Below are positions 9,531-17,885 of a DNA stretch of 64,000 bases, piece by piece. The translations under genes were made by a program, and so were the position numbers. Source of the stretch: Ferruginibacter sp. (GTDB lineage Bacteria > Bacteroidota > Bacteroidia > Chitinophagales > Chitinophagaceae); assembly GCA_014379905.1 (NCBI GenBank), contig JACMKX010000142.1:1-64000 (forward strand), in the 5' to 3' direction. The notes beneath the pieces were generated by a model, which searched no databases, had not been told where the DNA came from, and saw only the letters and a list, made by a program, of their open reading frames with translations. How positions within the stretch are numbered: position 1 is the first letter of the stretch; every line of letters starts with the position of its first letter.

Positions 9531-9975
9531 TTCATGGCTAAATGTTGTTTCGGTTTTGTTGAAGTTGAATACCAAAAAGCATGGCTATACTTTAAATGGT
9601 AGTTTGTTATTCTTTTTTTTCCGTGAGTGCCTGTACTGCGTTGGCCAACTCATTCCAGGTGGCTTCCAGTTCATTGTAAAAGGCAGCTCCTTTATCTGTG
9701 AGTGAAAAATATTTTCGTGGCGGCCCGCTGTTGCTTTCTACCCACCGGTAGGTAAGAAATTCCGCATTCTTGAGCCGGGTGAGCAAAGGGTAAAGGGTGC
9801 CCTCAAAAATGTTCAGGTTGGCGGCCCGCATCTTGTCTATAATATCAGAAGGATATGCCTCCCCCTGTTTTATGACCGACAAGATGCAGAATTCCAAAAC
9901 CCCTTTGCGCATCTGGCTTGCTGTGTTATCAATATTCATGGCTGTACTTTTTTAAAATTCATGGCTATACTTTTC
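9531..9975. promoter_or_regulatory. Repeated motif TTCATGGCTATACTTT around padR, candidate operator
   Basis: Copies lie at 9531-9540 (partial, TTCATGGCTA), 9580-9594 (CATGGCTATACTTT), 9934-9952 (ATTCATGGCTGTACTTT) and 9957-9974 (ATTCATGGCTATACTTTT). The last two are spaced 23 bp, about two helical turns, and one covers the padR start codon. The first two lie in the padR-pspC gap. Placement at both leaders of the unit fits autoregulation by PadR, but this is inference. Confidence 0.4.
9607..9939 (-). CDS. PadR-family transcriptional regulator
   Basis: A 110-residue regulator with the PadR winged helix: MRKGVLEFCILSVIKQGEAYPSDI at the start, the recognition-helix and wing motif GTLYPLLTRLKNAEFLTY (about 46-63), and a short C-terminal helix used for dimerisation, as in the small s2-type PadR proteins. 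Such proteins repress neighbouring genes and sometimes respond to small hydrophobic molecules. It is upstream of, and co-directional with, the pspC gene, the usual Bacteroidota arrangement. Short direct repeats overlap its start codon and lie just upstream, a plausible autoregulatory site. Confidence 0.92.
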   Translation of the reverse strand: MNIDNTASQMRKGVLEFCILSVIKQGEAYPSDIIDKMRAANLNIFEGTLYPLLTRLKNAEFLTYRWVESNSGPPRKYFSLTDKGAAFYNELEATWNELANAVQALTEKKE

Positions 9976-10349
9976 AAAGTTTATCCGAGTTTGGTTAGTA
10001 GGTGGTGGGTGATCCGGACTTCCCACTTACTTCTTGCCATTTACCTCTTGCTTCCTTTGATAGAACAAAGATATAGTTTATTTGGTACTATGCAACACAT
10101 AATACCATTTATTTTAAAGTAGCTGGTGGTGTGGTAGATGCTGGTAAACGCTTAAACCCAGTAAAATCAATGATTTCTGCCGAAAATGAACTGTTCAAAA
10201 ATAAAAACTAAGGTACGATTGGTAGAATAATGGGATGATCGGTAGTATATTTATAGCTTCTTACGCATCCTGTTAAATAATATATAAGTCATAGCTTTGT
10301 TTTCAACGAATACCTGTCCCAAACGTCCAACCGGCATAAATCATTAGCC
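9976..10349. other. Intergenic region between padR and a lipoprotein gene
   Basis: A divergent gap of about 370 bp. No tRNA-like cloverleaf, riboswitch or small open frame with a credible start was found. It should hold promoters for both flanking genes, but I see no exact TTTG-N19-TAnnTTTG pair. Confidence 0.4.
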
Positions 10350-11510
10350 ATGAAAAGATTTTTACCTTTTATTTTATTAATAACTCTCCTGTTTACTGCC
10401 TGCAAAAGCAGCAAAAATTACCTGGAACGCACAGACGAAGACCGGGCTTTACAGGATGCTGTAAAACGCCTCGGTAAAAATGCAGGCGATGAGGATGCGG
10501 TAACTGCTGTTCCTATTTTATATAAGAGTATCTCTGCCAACCGCCTGGCCCGCATCAAAAGTTACCAGTCCGGCGTTGATCTTGGCCGCTGGGATAAGAT
10601 CATTTCCGAATACTACCAGTTGCAATCTGCTTATACCAGTATCATTAATACTACCGGCGCATTTAAACTGGTAACACCCGAAAATTACAGTACTCAATTA
10701 CTGGAAGCAAAACAGCATGCATCAGAAAATTACTATGATTATGCCCAAAGCTTTTTACAAAAAACCGGCAGGGACAATGCAAAGAGAGCTTACAGCAATT
10801 TTAAAAAAGCCAATGGTTACCTGGATGGAGGTTATAAAGACGCGCAGGCTAAAATGAATGAAGCTTACGAAAATGCGATAGTTGATGTAATGATCAACCC
10901 TGTACAAGACAATAGTTTTTTTAACAACAATGGCTGGGGAAATAGCTGGAACAGTTACAGCAACGATTATTTTCAGCGTGCCCTCGTAAGAGACCTCGAT
11001 AACAACAGCAGCAATAACAGGAATTATGCAGCAAGGTTTTACAGCGATTGGGAAGTACGAAATAAAAATATAGCCGTGGATTGGGAAGTGAACCTCTTTT
11101 TAAGGAACATGGATATTCCACAACCAACCAGGTATAATTCCAGGCAGAACAGGAGTAAAAAAATTGAAACAGGAAAAGATACTTCGGGCAGGCCGGTTTA
11201 TCAAACAGTAACAGCAACTGTAAATATAACCCGCTATAGTTTTACCGCCTATGCTGCAATGGATGTACAGGTAAAAGATCTTGTTACACCGAAAAATATC
11301 AGCAGCCGAAATTTCAGGGAAGATTATCGCTGGCAGGAAGAAAGGGGAACGTACAGCGGCGATAGCCGTGCATTAACCAACAGCGACTGGGAGGCAGTTA
11401 ATAACAACAGGGGTTACCAGGAACCACGCAGGGAACAGGTAGTAGAGGAATTGTATAAAAAATTATATAGCCAGATATTGAATCATATAAGGTATACGGT
11501 GGAGTGGTAA
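10350..11510 (+). CDS. Putative lipoprotein of unknown function
   Basis: A 386-residue exported protein. The signal MKRFLPFILLITLLFTAC ends in an LFTAC lipobox, so Cys18 should be lipidated. The mature part starts with a helical region (about 28-170) with TPR-like spacing of Tyr and Ala (YYDYAQSFLQK, AKRAYSNFKKANGYL), followed by an Asn/Gly/Ser-rich linker near 188-225 and a beta-rich C-terminal half. I recognise no named family. A strong terminator follows, so it appears to be a single-gene unit. Confidence 0.75.
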   Translation: MKRFLPFILLITLLFTACKSSKNYLERTDEDRALQDAVKRLGKNAGDEDAVTAVPILYKSISANRLARIKSYQSGVDLGRWDKIISEYYQLQSAYTSIINTTGAFKLVTPENYSTQLLEAKQHASENYYDYAQSFLQKTGRDNAKRAYSNFKKANGYLDGGYKDAQAKMNEAYENAIVDVMINPVQDNSFFNNNGWGNSWNSYSNDYFQRALVRDLDNNSSNNRNYAARFYSDWEVRNKNIAVDWEVNLFLRNMDIPQPTRYNSRQNRSKKIETGKDTSGRPVYQTVTATVNITRYSFTAYAAMDVQVKDLVTPKNISSRNFREDYRWQEERGTYSGDSRALTNSDWEAVNNNRGYQEPRREQVVEELYKKLYSQILNHIRYTVEW

Positions 11511-11534
11511 TGTAAATAACCAGAAATAAATTGT

Positions 11535-11560
11535 AAACCGGTAATTGCTTACCGGTTTTT
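11535..11560 (+). terminator. Rho-independent terminator
   Basis: AAACCGGTAA (11535-11544) and TTACCGGTTT (11549-11558) form a perfect 10-bp stem with a TTGC loop, running into a T-run. It follows the lipoprotein stop by about 25 bp. Confidence 0.8.
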
Positions 11561-11561
11561 T

Positions 11562-11590
11562 ACTTGAGGTCATCATTTGTGACCTCAAGA
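11562..11590. repeat. Inverted repeat upstream of the ORF6N gene, related to its internal palindrome
   Basis: CTTGAGGTCA (11563-11572) and TGACCTCAAG (11580-11589) pair perfectly over 10 bp around a 7-nt loop. The 29-bp block matches 21 of 29 positions of the core of the palindrome inside the ORF6N gene (11885-11913). Two differences are paired changes on both arms, so the symmetry is kept. It ends about 75 bp before the ORF6N start, a fitting place for an operator. No T-run follows. Confidence 0.6.
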
Positions 11591-11664
11591 TTTACGCTAC
11601 GGGGAAAATCCCCTGTTAGTTTAAAACTTTGTTTTTAATTTGAGCCCGTCATTATACGCTTGAT

Positions 11665-12228
11665 ATGAAAACAATTAAGAGCATTCAAAACAGGATCTAT
11701 GAGATAAGGGGAGAGCGGGTAATATTGGACCAGGACCTGGCTATTCTTTACGAAACTGAAAATAAAAGGCTAAAAGAAGCTGTCAGAAGAAATATTAAAC
11801 GATTTCCGGCTGATTTTATGTTTCAGCTTACAAAGGATGAATATGAAAATATTATCCAATATATCGAAGAATTAGAACCCCATGACTTGAGGACGCAAAT
11901 TGCGTCCTCAAGTCATGGGGGAACAAGGTATCTTCCCTATGCATTTACGGAACAAGGTGTTGCCATGCTCAGCGGCGTGCTCAGTAGCGAAAAGGCCATA
12001 TCTATGAATATTGCTATAATGAGGGCTTTTGTAGATATAAGGAAACTCTTTTTAGCAGAAAATAATTTAAAAGATCAATTAAAAGAGATTAAGGAAAGAT
12101 TGGGAGAACATGATGTTCAACTCAACCAGATCTATGACGCAATGGAAAATCTTTTGGATGAAAAAATTGTTCAAAGAAAATGGGAAGACAGGGAACAGAT
12201 AGGTTTTAAAAATAACCACGTTAACTAA
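11665..12228 (+). CDS. ORF6N-domain DNA-binding protein
   Basis: A 187-residue protein of the ORF6N family (Pfam PF10543), first known from phage antirepressor-like proteins and common in Bacteroidota. The domain spans about 8-95: IYEIRGERVILDQDLAILYETE, then NIKRFPADFMFQLT and the hallmark RYLPYAFTEQGVAMLSGVL. The tail (about 125-170) is a coiled coil suited to dimerisation. Target genes are unknown. Codons 72-86 coincide with a perfect 43-bp palindrome, and a related inverted repeat lies upstream, suggesting autoregulation. The stop overlaps the end of the convergent feoB by 8 bp. Phage or mobile-element ancestry is possible, but no other phage gene is near. Confidence 0.9.
   Translation: MKTIKSIQNRIYEIRGERVILDQDLAILYETENKRLKEAVRRNIKRFPADFMFQLTKDEYENIIQYIEELEPHDLRTQIASSSHGGTRYLPYAFTEQGVAMLSGVLSSEKAISMNIAIMRAFVDIRKLFLAENNLKDQLKEIKERLGEHDVQLNQIYDAMENLLDEKIVQRKWEDREQIGFKNNHVN
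11878..11920. repeat. Perfect 43-bp palindrome inside the ORF6N coding region
   Basis: Bases 11878-11898 and 11900-11920 are exact reverse complements (21-bp arms, one central base at 11899). The arms begin CCCCATGACTTGAGG and end CCTCAAGTCATGGGG. In frame it encodes P72 to G85, with DLRTQIASSS in the middle, just before the family's RYLPYAFTEQG motif. A chance perfect match of this length is very unlikely. It would form a very stable hairpin in the mRNA or a cruciform in DNA. Confidence 0.9.
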
Positions 12229-14335
12229 AAATCCTGTACACAATCCAGCTCATTCCATAAGCCAGGGCCGTCATGTATAATAATTGAATAACCGGCCATT
12301 TCCAGCTGCGGGTTTCTCTTTTTACAATAGCCAGCGTACTCATGCATTGCATGGCAATAACATAAAATACCAGAAGCGACAAGCCAGTTGCAAGATCGTA
12401 CACCCTGCTGCCATCGGACCTGGTGGCGGCATGCATTTTTTGACGTAGTGTAGTTTCATTTTCATCTTCGCCAACACTGTATAATGTTGCCATAGTTCCC
12501 ACAAATACTTCTCTTGCCGCAAAGGAAGTGATCAGTGCAATACCAATTTTCCAGTCGTAGCCCAATGGTGCAATGGCCGGTTCTATCGATTTACCTAAAA
12601 TACCTGCATAAGAATTTTCCAGCAATTCCGTATTTTTCAGCTTTTCTATTTCAAACGAATCGCTGGGTGCCTGTTGCAAAATGGCTTCGTATTTCTGTTC
12701 TACTTTCTCCATCCTGTTACCGGGCCCATAACTGCTCAGGGCCCATAACAAAATACTGATCACCATAATGATTTTACCTGCATCTAGCACAAATATTTTT
12801 GCTTTTTCTACCATGGTGCTCAATGCATTTTTCCAGCGGGGGCTGCGGTAGGTGGGTAATTCTAAAATGAAAAAACTTCTTTCGGTACTTTTAATAAACC
12901 ATTTCATTATCCAGGCCACAATAAGCGCCAGCACAGTGCCTAAAAGATAAAGCGCCATCATCACCAGTCCCTGCAAACCAAACATGCCGAGTACCAGCTT
13001 TTTTGGAATAACCAACCCTATCAATATCGTATATACCGGCAACCTTGCGCTGCAACTTAGCAGCGGTGTTATCATAATAGTAAGCAACCTTTCTTTTTTA
13101 TTTTCAATACTTCTTGCACTCATAATGGCAGGCACTGCACAGGCAAAGCCACTAATCATGGGCATTACACTCTTACCATTTAAACCAACCTTACGCATCA
13201 GCTTATCGGTTAAAAAACTGATGCGTGCCATGTAACCCGAATCTTCCAGTAAAGTAATAAGGCCAAATAAAATCATTATCTGGGGCACAAAAATTATGAT
13301 GCCGCCTAAACCGGCCAGTATCCCGTTTACAAAAAGGTCGCTGAACCAGCCTTGTGGCAATATGGATGAAGACCAGGAACCCAGCTTGGCGAATGTCCAC
13401 TCTATGGCATCCATTGGATAAGATGCCAGCCAGAAAATACTTTGAAACAATAAAAATAATACAACAATTAAAATAACATAGCCCCATAGCCTGTGCATCA
13501 AAACATTGTCGAGTTTTTCTGTAAACAATGATTTTTCCAACGGGCCTTCTTCTATTACCGTGTGCTGCATGGCCTGCCGGATGCGGGCATACCGTTGCAA
13601 AATTTCTTCCGCCTGGCTTCTTGTATGATTGAACTTATAATCAGTTTCGGCCTTTTCAATATTTTCCTGCACATCACTTGCAAGGTCAAAATTTTCGTGA
13701 TTGATCAGGTAGTGCATCGCCCCGTAATTACTTAAACCCGGTACAATTTCCTTCACACGACCAATGGCTTCAGGCGCTAAAGCGGTGATTTCAATAAAAT
13801 CTCTTGAAGTATTTTGTGCATAATTATCAATCGTAAATTCAATCGCTTTTTTAAGCTCGGTGATGCCTTTTCCTTTCCGTGGATTGATAGCCACCACAGG
13901 TACTCCTAACTCTCTTTCCAAACCAGGGATGTCAATTTTTATTCCTTTCTGTTTGGCAAGATCCATCATACTCAATGCAATAACTACCGGTATTTTAAGA
14001 TCAATGATTTGCGAACAGAACAATAAATTTCTTTTCAGGCTGCTGGCATCTGCTACTAATACAATCATCTGCGGCTTTGTATCCACATCCTGCCTGAGTA
14101 ATACTTTGTACGACACCCATTCATCAGCCCGCTTGGGATATAAACTGTAAGTACCCGGAAGATCAATAATAGTAGCTTTGCGTTTATCCGAAATAACAGC
14201 AGTACCTGTTTTTTTATCAACAGTTACTCCGGGAAAATTGCCAACTTTTTGTTTCAAACCAGTAAGCACATTAAACAGGCTCGACTTTCCACTATTGGGA
14301 TTGCCTACCAATGCTATGTTTAATTGTATACTCAC
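12221..14335 (-). CDS. feoB: Ferrous iron transport protein B
   Basis: A 704-residue inner-membrane Fe(II) importer. The N-terminal G domain has GNPNSGKSS (G1), DLPGTY (G3) and, where NxxD is expected for G4, SMMD (Ser122). After a helical linker the membrane part has the paired Gate motifs (PQIMILFGLI..., SCSARLPVYTILIG) and a C-terminal FAAREVFVGTM. I place the start at the GTG at 14335, giving MSIQLNIALVG. An upstream TTG at 14368 in the same frame lies inside the predicted -7 box and cannot be in the message. No feoA is adjacent. Confidence 0.93.
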   Translation of the reverse strand: MSIQLNIALVGNPNSGKSSLFNVLTGLKQKVGNFPGVTVDKKTGTAVISDKRKATIIDLPGTYSLYPKRADEWVSYKVLLRQDVDTKPQMIVLVADASSLKRNLLFCSQIIDLKIPVVIALSMMDLAKQKGIKIDIPGLERELGVPVVAINPRKGKGITELKKAIEFTIDNYAQNTSRDFIEITALAPEAIGRVKEIVPGLSNYGAMHYLINHENFDLASDVQENIEKAETDYKFNHTRSQAEEILQRYARIRQAMQHTVIEEGPLEKSLFTEKLDNVLMHRLWGYVILIVVLFLLFQSIFWLASYPMDAIEWTFAKLGSWSSSILPQGWFSDLFVNGILAGLGGIIIFVPQIMILFGLITLLEDSGYMARISFLTDKLMRKVGLNGKSVMPMISGFACAVPAIMSARSIENKKERLLTIMITPLLSCSARLPVYTILIGLVIPKKLVLGMFGLQGLVMMALYLLGTVLALIVAWIMKWFIKSTERSFFILELPTYRSPRWKNALSTMVEKAKIFVLDAGKIIMVISILLWALSSYGPGNRMEKVEQKYEAILQQAPSDSFEIEKLKNTELLENSYAGILGKSIEPAIAPLGYDWKIGIALITSFAAREVFVGTMATLYSVGEDENETTLRQKMHAATRSDGSRVYDLATGLSLLVFYVIAMQCMSTLAIVKRETRSWKWPVIQLLYMTALAYGMSWIVYRIFS

Positions 14336-14365
14336 TTTGTAATAATGCCGGTTTATTTCGGGGCA

Positions 14366-14373
14366 CAAAAATA
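14366..14373 (-). promoter_or_regulatory. -7 promoter box of feoB
   Basis: The minus strand reads TATTTTTG, an exact TAnnTTTG. Transcription would begin near 14359, about 24 nt before the GTG start at 14335, which fixes the start codon choice. No Fur-like dyad was recognised nearby. Confidence 0.5.
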
Positions 14374-14547
14374 GCCTTTCGTAGCTGAACGGTATTACGA
14401 ATTAAGAAAGTAGGAATACCGTATCCGGAAAATTTGCCCGGTCAGTTCACTTGCTGGTTTTCAAATAAAAATGGACAACTCCACCTTCATATTTTATATT
14501 ATGGTAAATCATTGATATATATTCGTACTTTAATATAAAATTTATCT

Positions 14548-15852
14548 ATGAAAAAAACTATACTTTATCTTATAACAGGCTGGATTGCCAATATTTCCAT
14601 AGGTCAAAATGTAGGTATAGGTACCGTTTCTCCCCAATCACAGTTATCGGTAGGCAGTAATTCGCAATTTAGGGTTGAAACAACAGGGAATATTTCAAGA
14701 ATAAATAATGTGCCTTACGCTTTTCCTGCTTCACAGGGAACAGGTGGAAAAACGCTGGTAAATGATGGTTTGGGCAATCTTAGCTGGAAAGAAGCAGGTG
14801 TGCCAATTGGAACCACTGTTTTATCTTCCTATTCAGACACTGCATATTTAATGACAAAAGGATTTTATATTTCCGGCATATCAGAAATTTACAGCCGTTC
14901 ACGAATAACACGTACAGGCTTATGGACTCCTTTTGCAAGTTCAATAAATACAAGCGGCGGATTTTATATGCAGGATAATCCAACGGTTTATAGTGGAACA
15001 GAAATGTTGGTGTACTACAATAATTATGTTTACAGGTGGAATCCATCTACAACCGTATGGACGCAATCTGCTATAAATCCAATTGCCGGATATTTACCGG
15101 GTAGCGGTGCCAGCGCCTCTTGGTCGGGTACAGAGATGATCATTTACGGAGGTAACAGCGGCGAAATAAGTAATAAAGGGGTGAAGTATAACCCTGGTAC
15201 CAACACATGGACAGCCATTGCAAATGGGCCGTATAAAAAAACAAATCACAGCGCTGTTTTTACAGGCACTGAAATGATTGTATTTGGCGGAGATACCTGC
15301 TCATGTGTTTTGGGAAGTACACAGTCTGGATATAAATATAATGTGGCTACCAATAGCTGGAGTACAGCAATAAGCACGCTAAACGCACCGTCAGACAGGG
15401 CATTTCATGCAGCGGTTTGGGATGGTACAAAAATGATAATAAGCGGGGGCAAATCTGCGGATGGTAATAGCACGGGGGGATGTTTTCTGTATAATTCTGC
15501 CAGTAATACCTGGTCATTTGCCAGCAGCCCTTTTTACAGTTTGCAACAGGCAAAAGCCATTTGGACCGGCAATGAAATGTTGGTATGGGGTTCGGTATTC
15601 ATGAATCAAACAAGCGCTTATTATAATATAGGATTGGCATATATTCCGTCAACAAATTCCTGGACAGAATTTGCAACCGAAGGTCATGTTCCCAATAATG
15701 ATTCAAGGTCAAATATTGCGTGGACGGGTACAGAGATGTTAATGATACGTGGCTCCGACGCACAAAAATTTTCTTATTCCGGCAGTGGTAATTTTATCAC
15801 CCTCCCCTCCCTGTCGTCTTATTATATAATGACAAAGATTATAAATAATTAG
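14548..15852 (+). CDS. Kelch-like repeat surface/secreted protein
   Basis: A 434-residue exported protein with signal MKKTILYLITGWIANISIGQ. Just after it comes NVGIGTVSPQSQLSV, the NxGIGTxxP opening shared by many Bacteroidota cell-surface and tail-fibre-like proteins. From about residue 150 onward are at least five kelch-like units of about 50 residues with (E/K)M(I/L)(I/V)(Y/F)GG followed by YN...N(T/S)W(T/S), e.g. EMIIYGGNSG, EMIVFGGDTC, KMIISGGKSA. These should build a beta-propeller. No C-terminal T9SS sorting domain is evident, so how it is anchored is unclear. Single-gene unit. Confidence 0.75.
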   Translation: MKKTILYLITGWIANISIGQNVGIGTVSPQSQLSVGSNSQFRVETTGNISRINNVPYAFPASQGTGGKTLVNDGLGNLSWKEAGVPIGTTVLSSYSDTAYLMTKGFYISGISEIYSRSRITRTGLWTPFASSINTSGGFYMQDNPTVYSGTEMLVYYNNYVYRWNPSTTVWTQSAINPIAGYLPGSGASASWSGTEMIIYGGNSGEISNKGVKYNPGTNTWTAIANGPYKKTNHSAVFTGTEMIVFGGDTCSCVLGSTQSGYKYNVATNSWSTAISTLNAPSDRAFHAAVWDGTKMIISGGKSADGNSTGGCFLYNSASNTWSFASSPFYSLQQAKAIWTGNEMLVWGSVFMNQTSAYYNIGLAYIPSTNSWTEFATEGHVPNNDSRSNIAWTGTEMLMIRGSDAQKFSYSGSGNFITLPSLSSYYIMTKIINN

Positions 15853-16015
15853 TTTAACCTATTAGTTCGTTGGTAAAGTTTAAAATAACCGCACACCTGT
15901 ACAATTCATCAGCGTTGCAGCATCCAGGGAGAAAATGCTTTCATTGAATTGCAATGGTTTGGTAATTTTTTATGCTGTTCATCATTTTGTTCAACCGCTT
16001 TTAACCCTGTTTAAT

Positions 16016-16023
16016 TAGTTTTG
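16016..16023 (+). promoter_or_regulatory. Possible -7 box before the M28 peptidase gene
   Basis: TAGTTTTG matches TAnnTTTG. A TTTG lies at 15986-15989, but the 26-nt spacing is longer than usual. The GTG start is only 20 bp downstream. Confidence 0.3.
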
Positions 16024-16042
16024 CTACCTAAATATTTATATA

Positions 16043-17254
16043 GTGAAACAATTGATACTGTTAGCGGTTTTTTTTTCAGGTAGCGCCGCCATTGCCCAAC
16101 ATTCAAAGGACCAGGAGCTGTCGCTCGGGCGCATCAAAACTTCTGTTAGCTACCTGGCAGATGATAAACTGGAAGGGAGAAGAACGGGAACCGCAGGTGA
16201 AAAATTAGCAGCTGAGTATATAACCGGGCAATTTAAAAAAGCTGGACTTACTGCTTTAGGAACCAACAAAACGTATTTGCAGCCGTTTCCTGTAAAAAAT
16301 GATAGTGGCAGAACAGGCCATAACGTAATTGGTTATATAGATAATAAGGCTGCGCACACAATTGTATTAGGCGCACATTACGATCACCTGGGTTATGGAG
16401 AAGATAAAAATTCCATGTATCGCGGCGAAGGGAAACAAATACACAATGGTGCCGATGATAATGCCAGCGGTACCAGTGCATTGATTGAATTGGGTTACTG
16501 GTTAAAAAAATCGGACCTGAAAAAATACAACTACATTTTAGTGGCATTTTCGGGCGAAGAATTGGGTTTATTTGGATCAAAATATTTTGCAGATAACAGC
16601 CCGCTTCCGCTAACCAGTATCAACTACATGATCAACATGGATATGGTAGGCAGGCTGAACGACAGCACACATAGTATGAGTGTGGGTGGTTTTGGAACAT
16701 CGCCTGCCTGGAGCGAACTGATAAGCAGGGATGATAAAAGTTTTAAAATTAAAATTGATAGCAGCGGAACAGGACCAAGCGATCACACTTCTTTTTATTT
16801 AAAAGATATCCCGGTATTATTCTTTTTTACAGGAACCCATACGGATTATCACAAACCCGGTGACGATGCAGATAAAATCAACTACAATGGAATGCTTCAT
16901 ATCATAGGCTACATTAAAAACCTGCTTACGGCTACCAATAATAAAGACAAAATTGCTTTTACCAAAACCCGTGAAGTACATACTGGTATGCGCAGCAGTT
17001 TTAAAGTTACCCTGGGTGTGATGTTGGATTATACTTTTGCCGGTCCTGGTATTTATGTAGATGTTGCTACGGAAGATCGCCCGGCAGCCAAAGCAGGTGT
17101 AGAAGCAAAAGATATTATTGTGCAATTAGGCGAATATCCTTTGGAAGATGTACAGGCTTATATGAAGGCTTTAAGTAAATTTGAAAAAGGGCAAACAACT
17201 AATATAAAAGTGAAAAGAGGAGATAAGGAACTTTTATTGCCCGTTACTTTCTAA
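16043..17254 (+). CDS. M28-family zinc aminopeptidase with C-terminal PDZ domain
   Basis: A 403-residue exported peptidase. The GTG start gives signal MKQLILLAVFFSGSAAIAQ. The M28 catalytic domain (about 90-305) shows the two-zinc ligand set: GAHYDHLG (His), GADDNASGTSAL (Asp), FSGEELGLFGS (Glu pair), NMDMVGR (Asp) and HTDYHKPGD (His). A PDZ domain follows (about 325-400) with GPGIYVDVATEDRPAAKAGVEAKDII. This layout is common in Bacteroidota periplasmic or outer-membrane peptidases that trim N-terminal residues. The substrate is unknown. It may be read through into the next gene, about 120 bp downstream. Confidence 0.9.
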   Translation: MKQLILLAVFFSGSAAIAQHSKDQELSLGRIKTSVSYLADDKLEGRRTGTAGEKLAAEYITGQFKKAGLTALGTNKTYLQPFPVKNDSGRTGHNVIGYIDNKAAHTIVLGAHYDHLGYGEDKNSMYRGEGKQIHNGADDNASGTSALIELGYWLKKSDLKKYNYILVAFSGEELGLFGSKYFADNSPLPLTSINYMINMDMVGRLNDSTHSMSVGGFGTSPAWSELISRDDKSFKIKIDSSGTGPSDHTSFYLKDIPVLFFFTGTHTDYHKPGDDADKINYNGMLHIIGYIKNLLTATNNKDKIAFTKTREVHTGMRSSFKVTLGVMLDYTFAGPGIYVDVATEDRPAAKAGVEAKDIIVQLGEYPLEDVQAYMKALSKFEKGQTTNIKVKRGDKELLLPVTF

Positions 17255-17348
17255 ATCTGGATTAAAAGATTTGAAGATTAAAGGATTTTACCCCAAAATT
17301 GTTTTTATTTTGATACAGGGGATTTTACTTTAAAACTTCAAAGCTAAA

Positions 17349-17371
17349 TTCCCCCTTTAGGGGGCCAGGGG
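17349..17371. repeat. CCCCCTTTAGGGGG-type dispersed repeat
   Basis: TTCCCCCTTTAGGGGGCCAGGGG is a short G/C-rich palindrome-like element in an otherwise AT-rich gap. I recall similar C5-TTTAG-G5 elements as frequent intergenic repeats in Bacteroidota. It stops one base short of the start codon of the following gene, so it could affect translation. Confidence 0.45.
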
Positions 17372-17372
17372 T

Positions 17373-17813
17373 ATGAAACTCAAAATTGATAATGAATCTA
17401 TTGCGGAAGAATTTTTTGAGAACAGTTTTCTCATGGGCATTGTTGCGCCGATGAAGGATTATCTTTTTACCTGGCACATTAATTATAAACTAGGCCTTAA
17501 GTTTAGGAATAACCGCACAGAAATAGAATTAAAAAAAAAGGGGCGTTATTATTTTTTTTCAGTATTTGAATTTATTGAACCGCATACGGGCAATCTCCAT
17601 TATTTATATAACAATCAAAAAGATGGTGAATACCTTTTGCCCGAATTTAAACACCTCGACTTTTTATGGCTCATTAAAGGGGTGAATGAAGAACCGCCTG
17701 ATAAAAATGACAGCAACAGGTTGTTACAAAACATCCGGCTAATACCTGCTGTACAACTGGTAAATGAAATGACAAATGAGAAAATAAAAAATAAGCAGCA
17801 TTTGATATTGTAA
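17373..17813 (+). CDS. IPExxxVDY-family-like protein of unknown function
   Basis: A 146-residue cytoplasmic protein. The layout agrees with the IPExxxVDY family of Bacteroidota: an N-terminal (L/F)MGIVAPMKDYLFTWHINYKLGL, a middle beta-rich part with YLYNNQKDGEYLLPEF, and a terminal HLDFLWLIKG corresponding to the VDYFLKI end motif, then a short extension. No biochemical role is known for the family. Assignment rests on my reading of the motif spacing and is moderate. The start lies directly after a C5-TTTAG-G5 repeat. A small gap separates it from the pterin dehydratase gene. Confidence 0.55.
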   Translation: MKLKIDNESIAEEFFENSFLMGIVAPMKDYLFTWHINYKLGLKFRNNRTEIELKKKGRYYFFSVFEFIEPHTGNLHYLYNNQKDGEYLLPEFKHLDFLWLIKGVNEEPPDKNDSNRLLQNIRLIPAVQLVNEMTNEKIKNKQHLIL

Positions 17814-17885
17814 AACCTATGGGCGTTTGAGCACAACTGGCACCAACTTTGATCCTTAAACGTTTTAAACGTTAAACCTTTTACC

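Noticed and set aside
11590-11612. GGGGAAAATCCCC as a terminator after the upstream inverted repeat
   Set aside because: A short stem with no T-run and a good terminator already exists at 11535-11560.
14336-14368. TTG start of feoB at 14368
   Set aside because: The TTG is part of the predicted -7 box; the GTG at 14335 gives the expected FeoB N-terminus.
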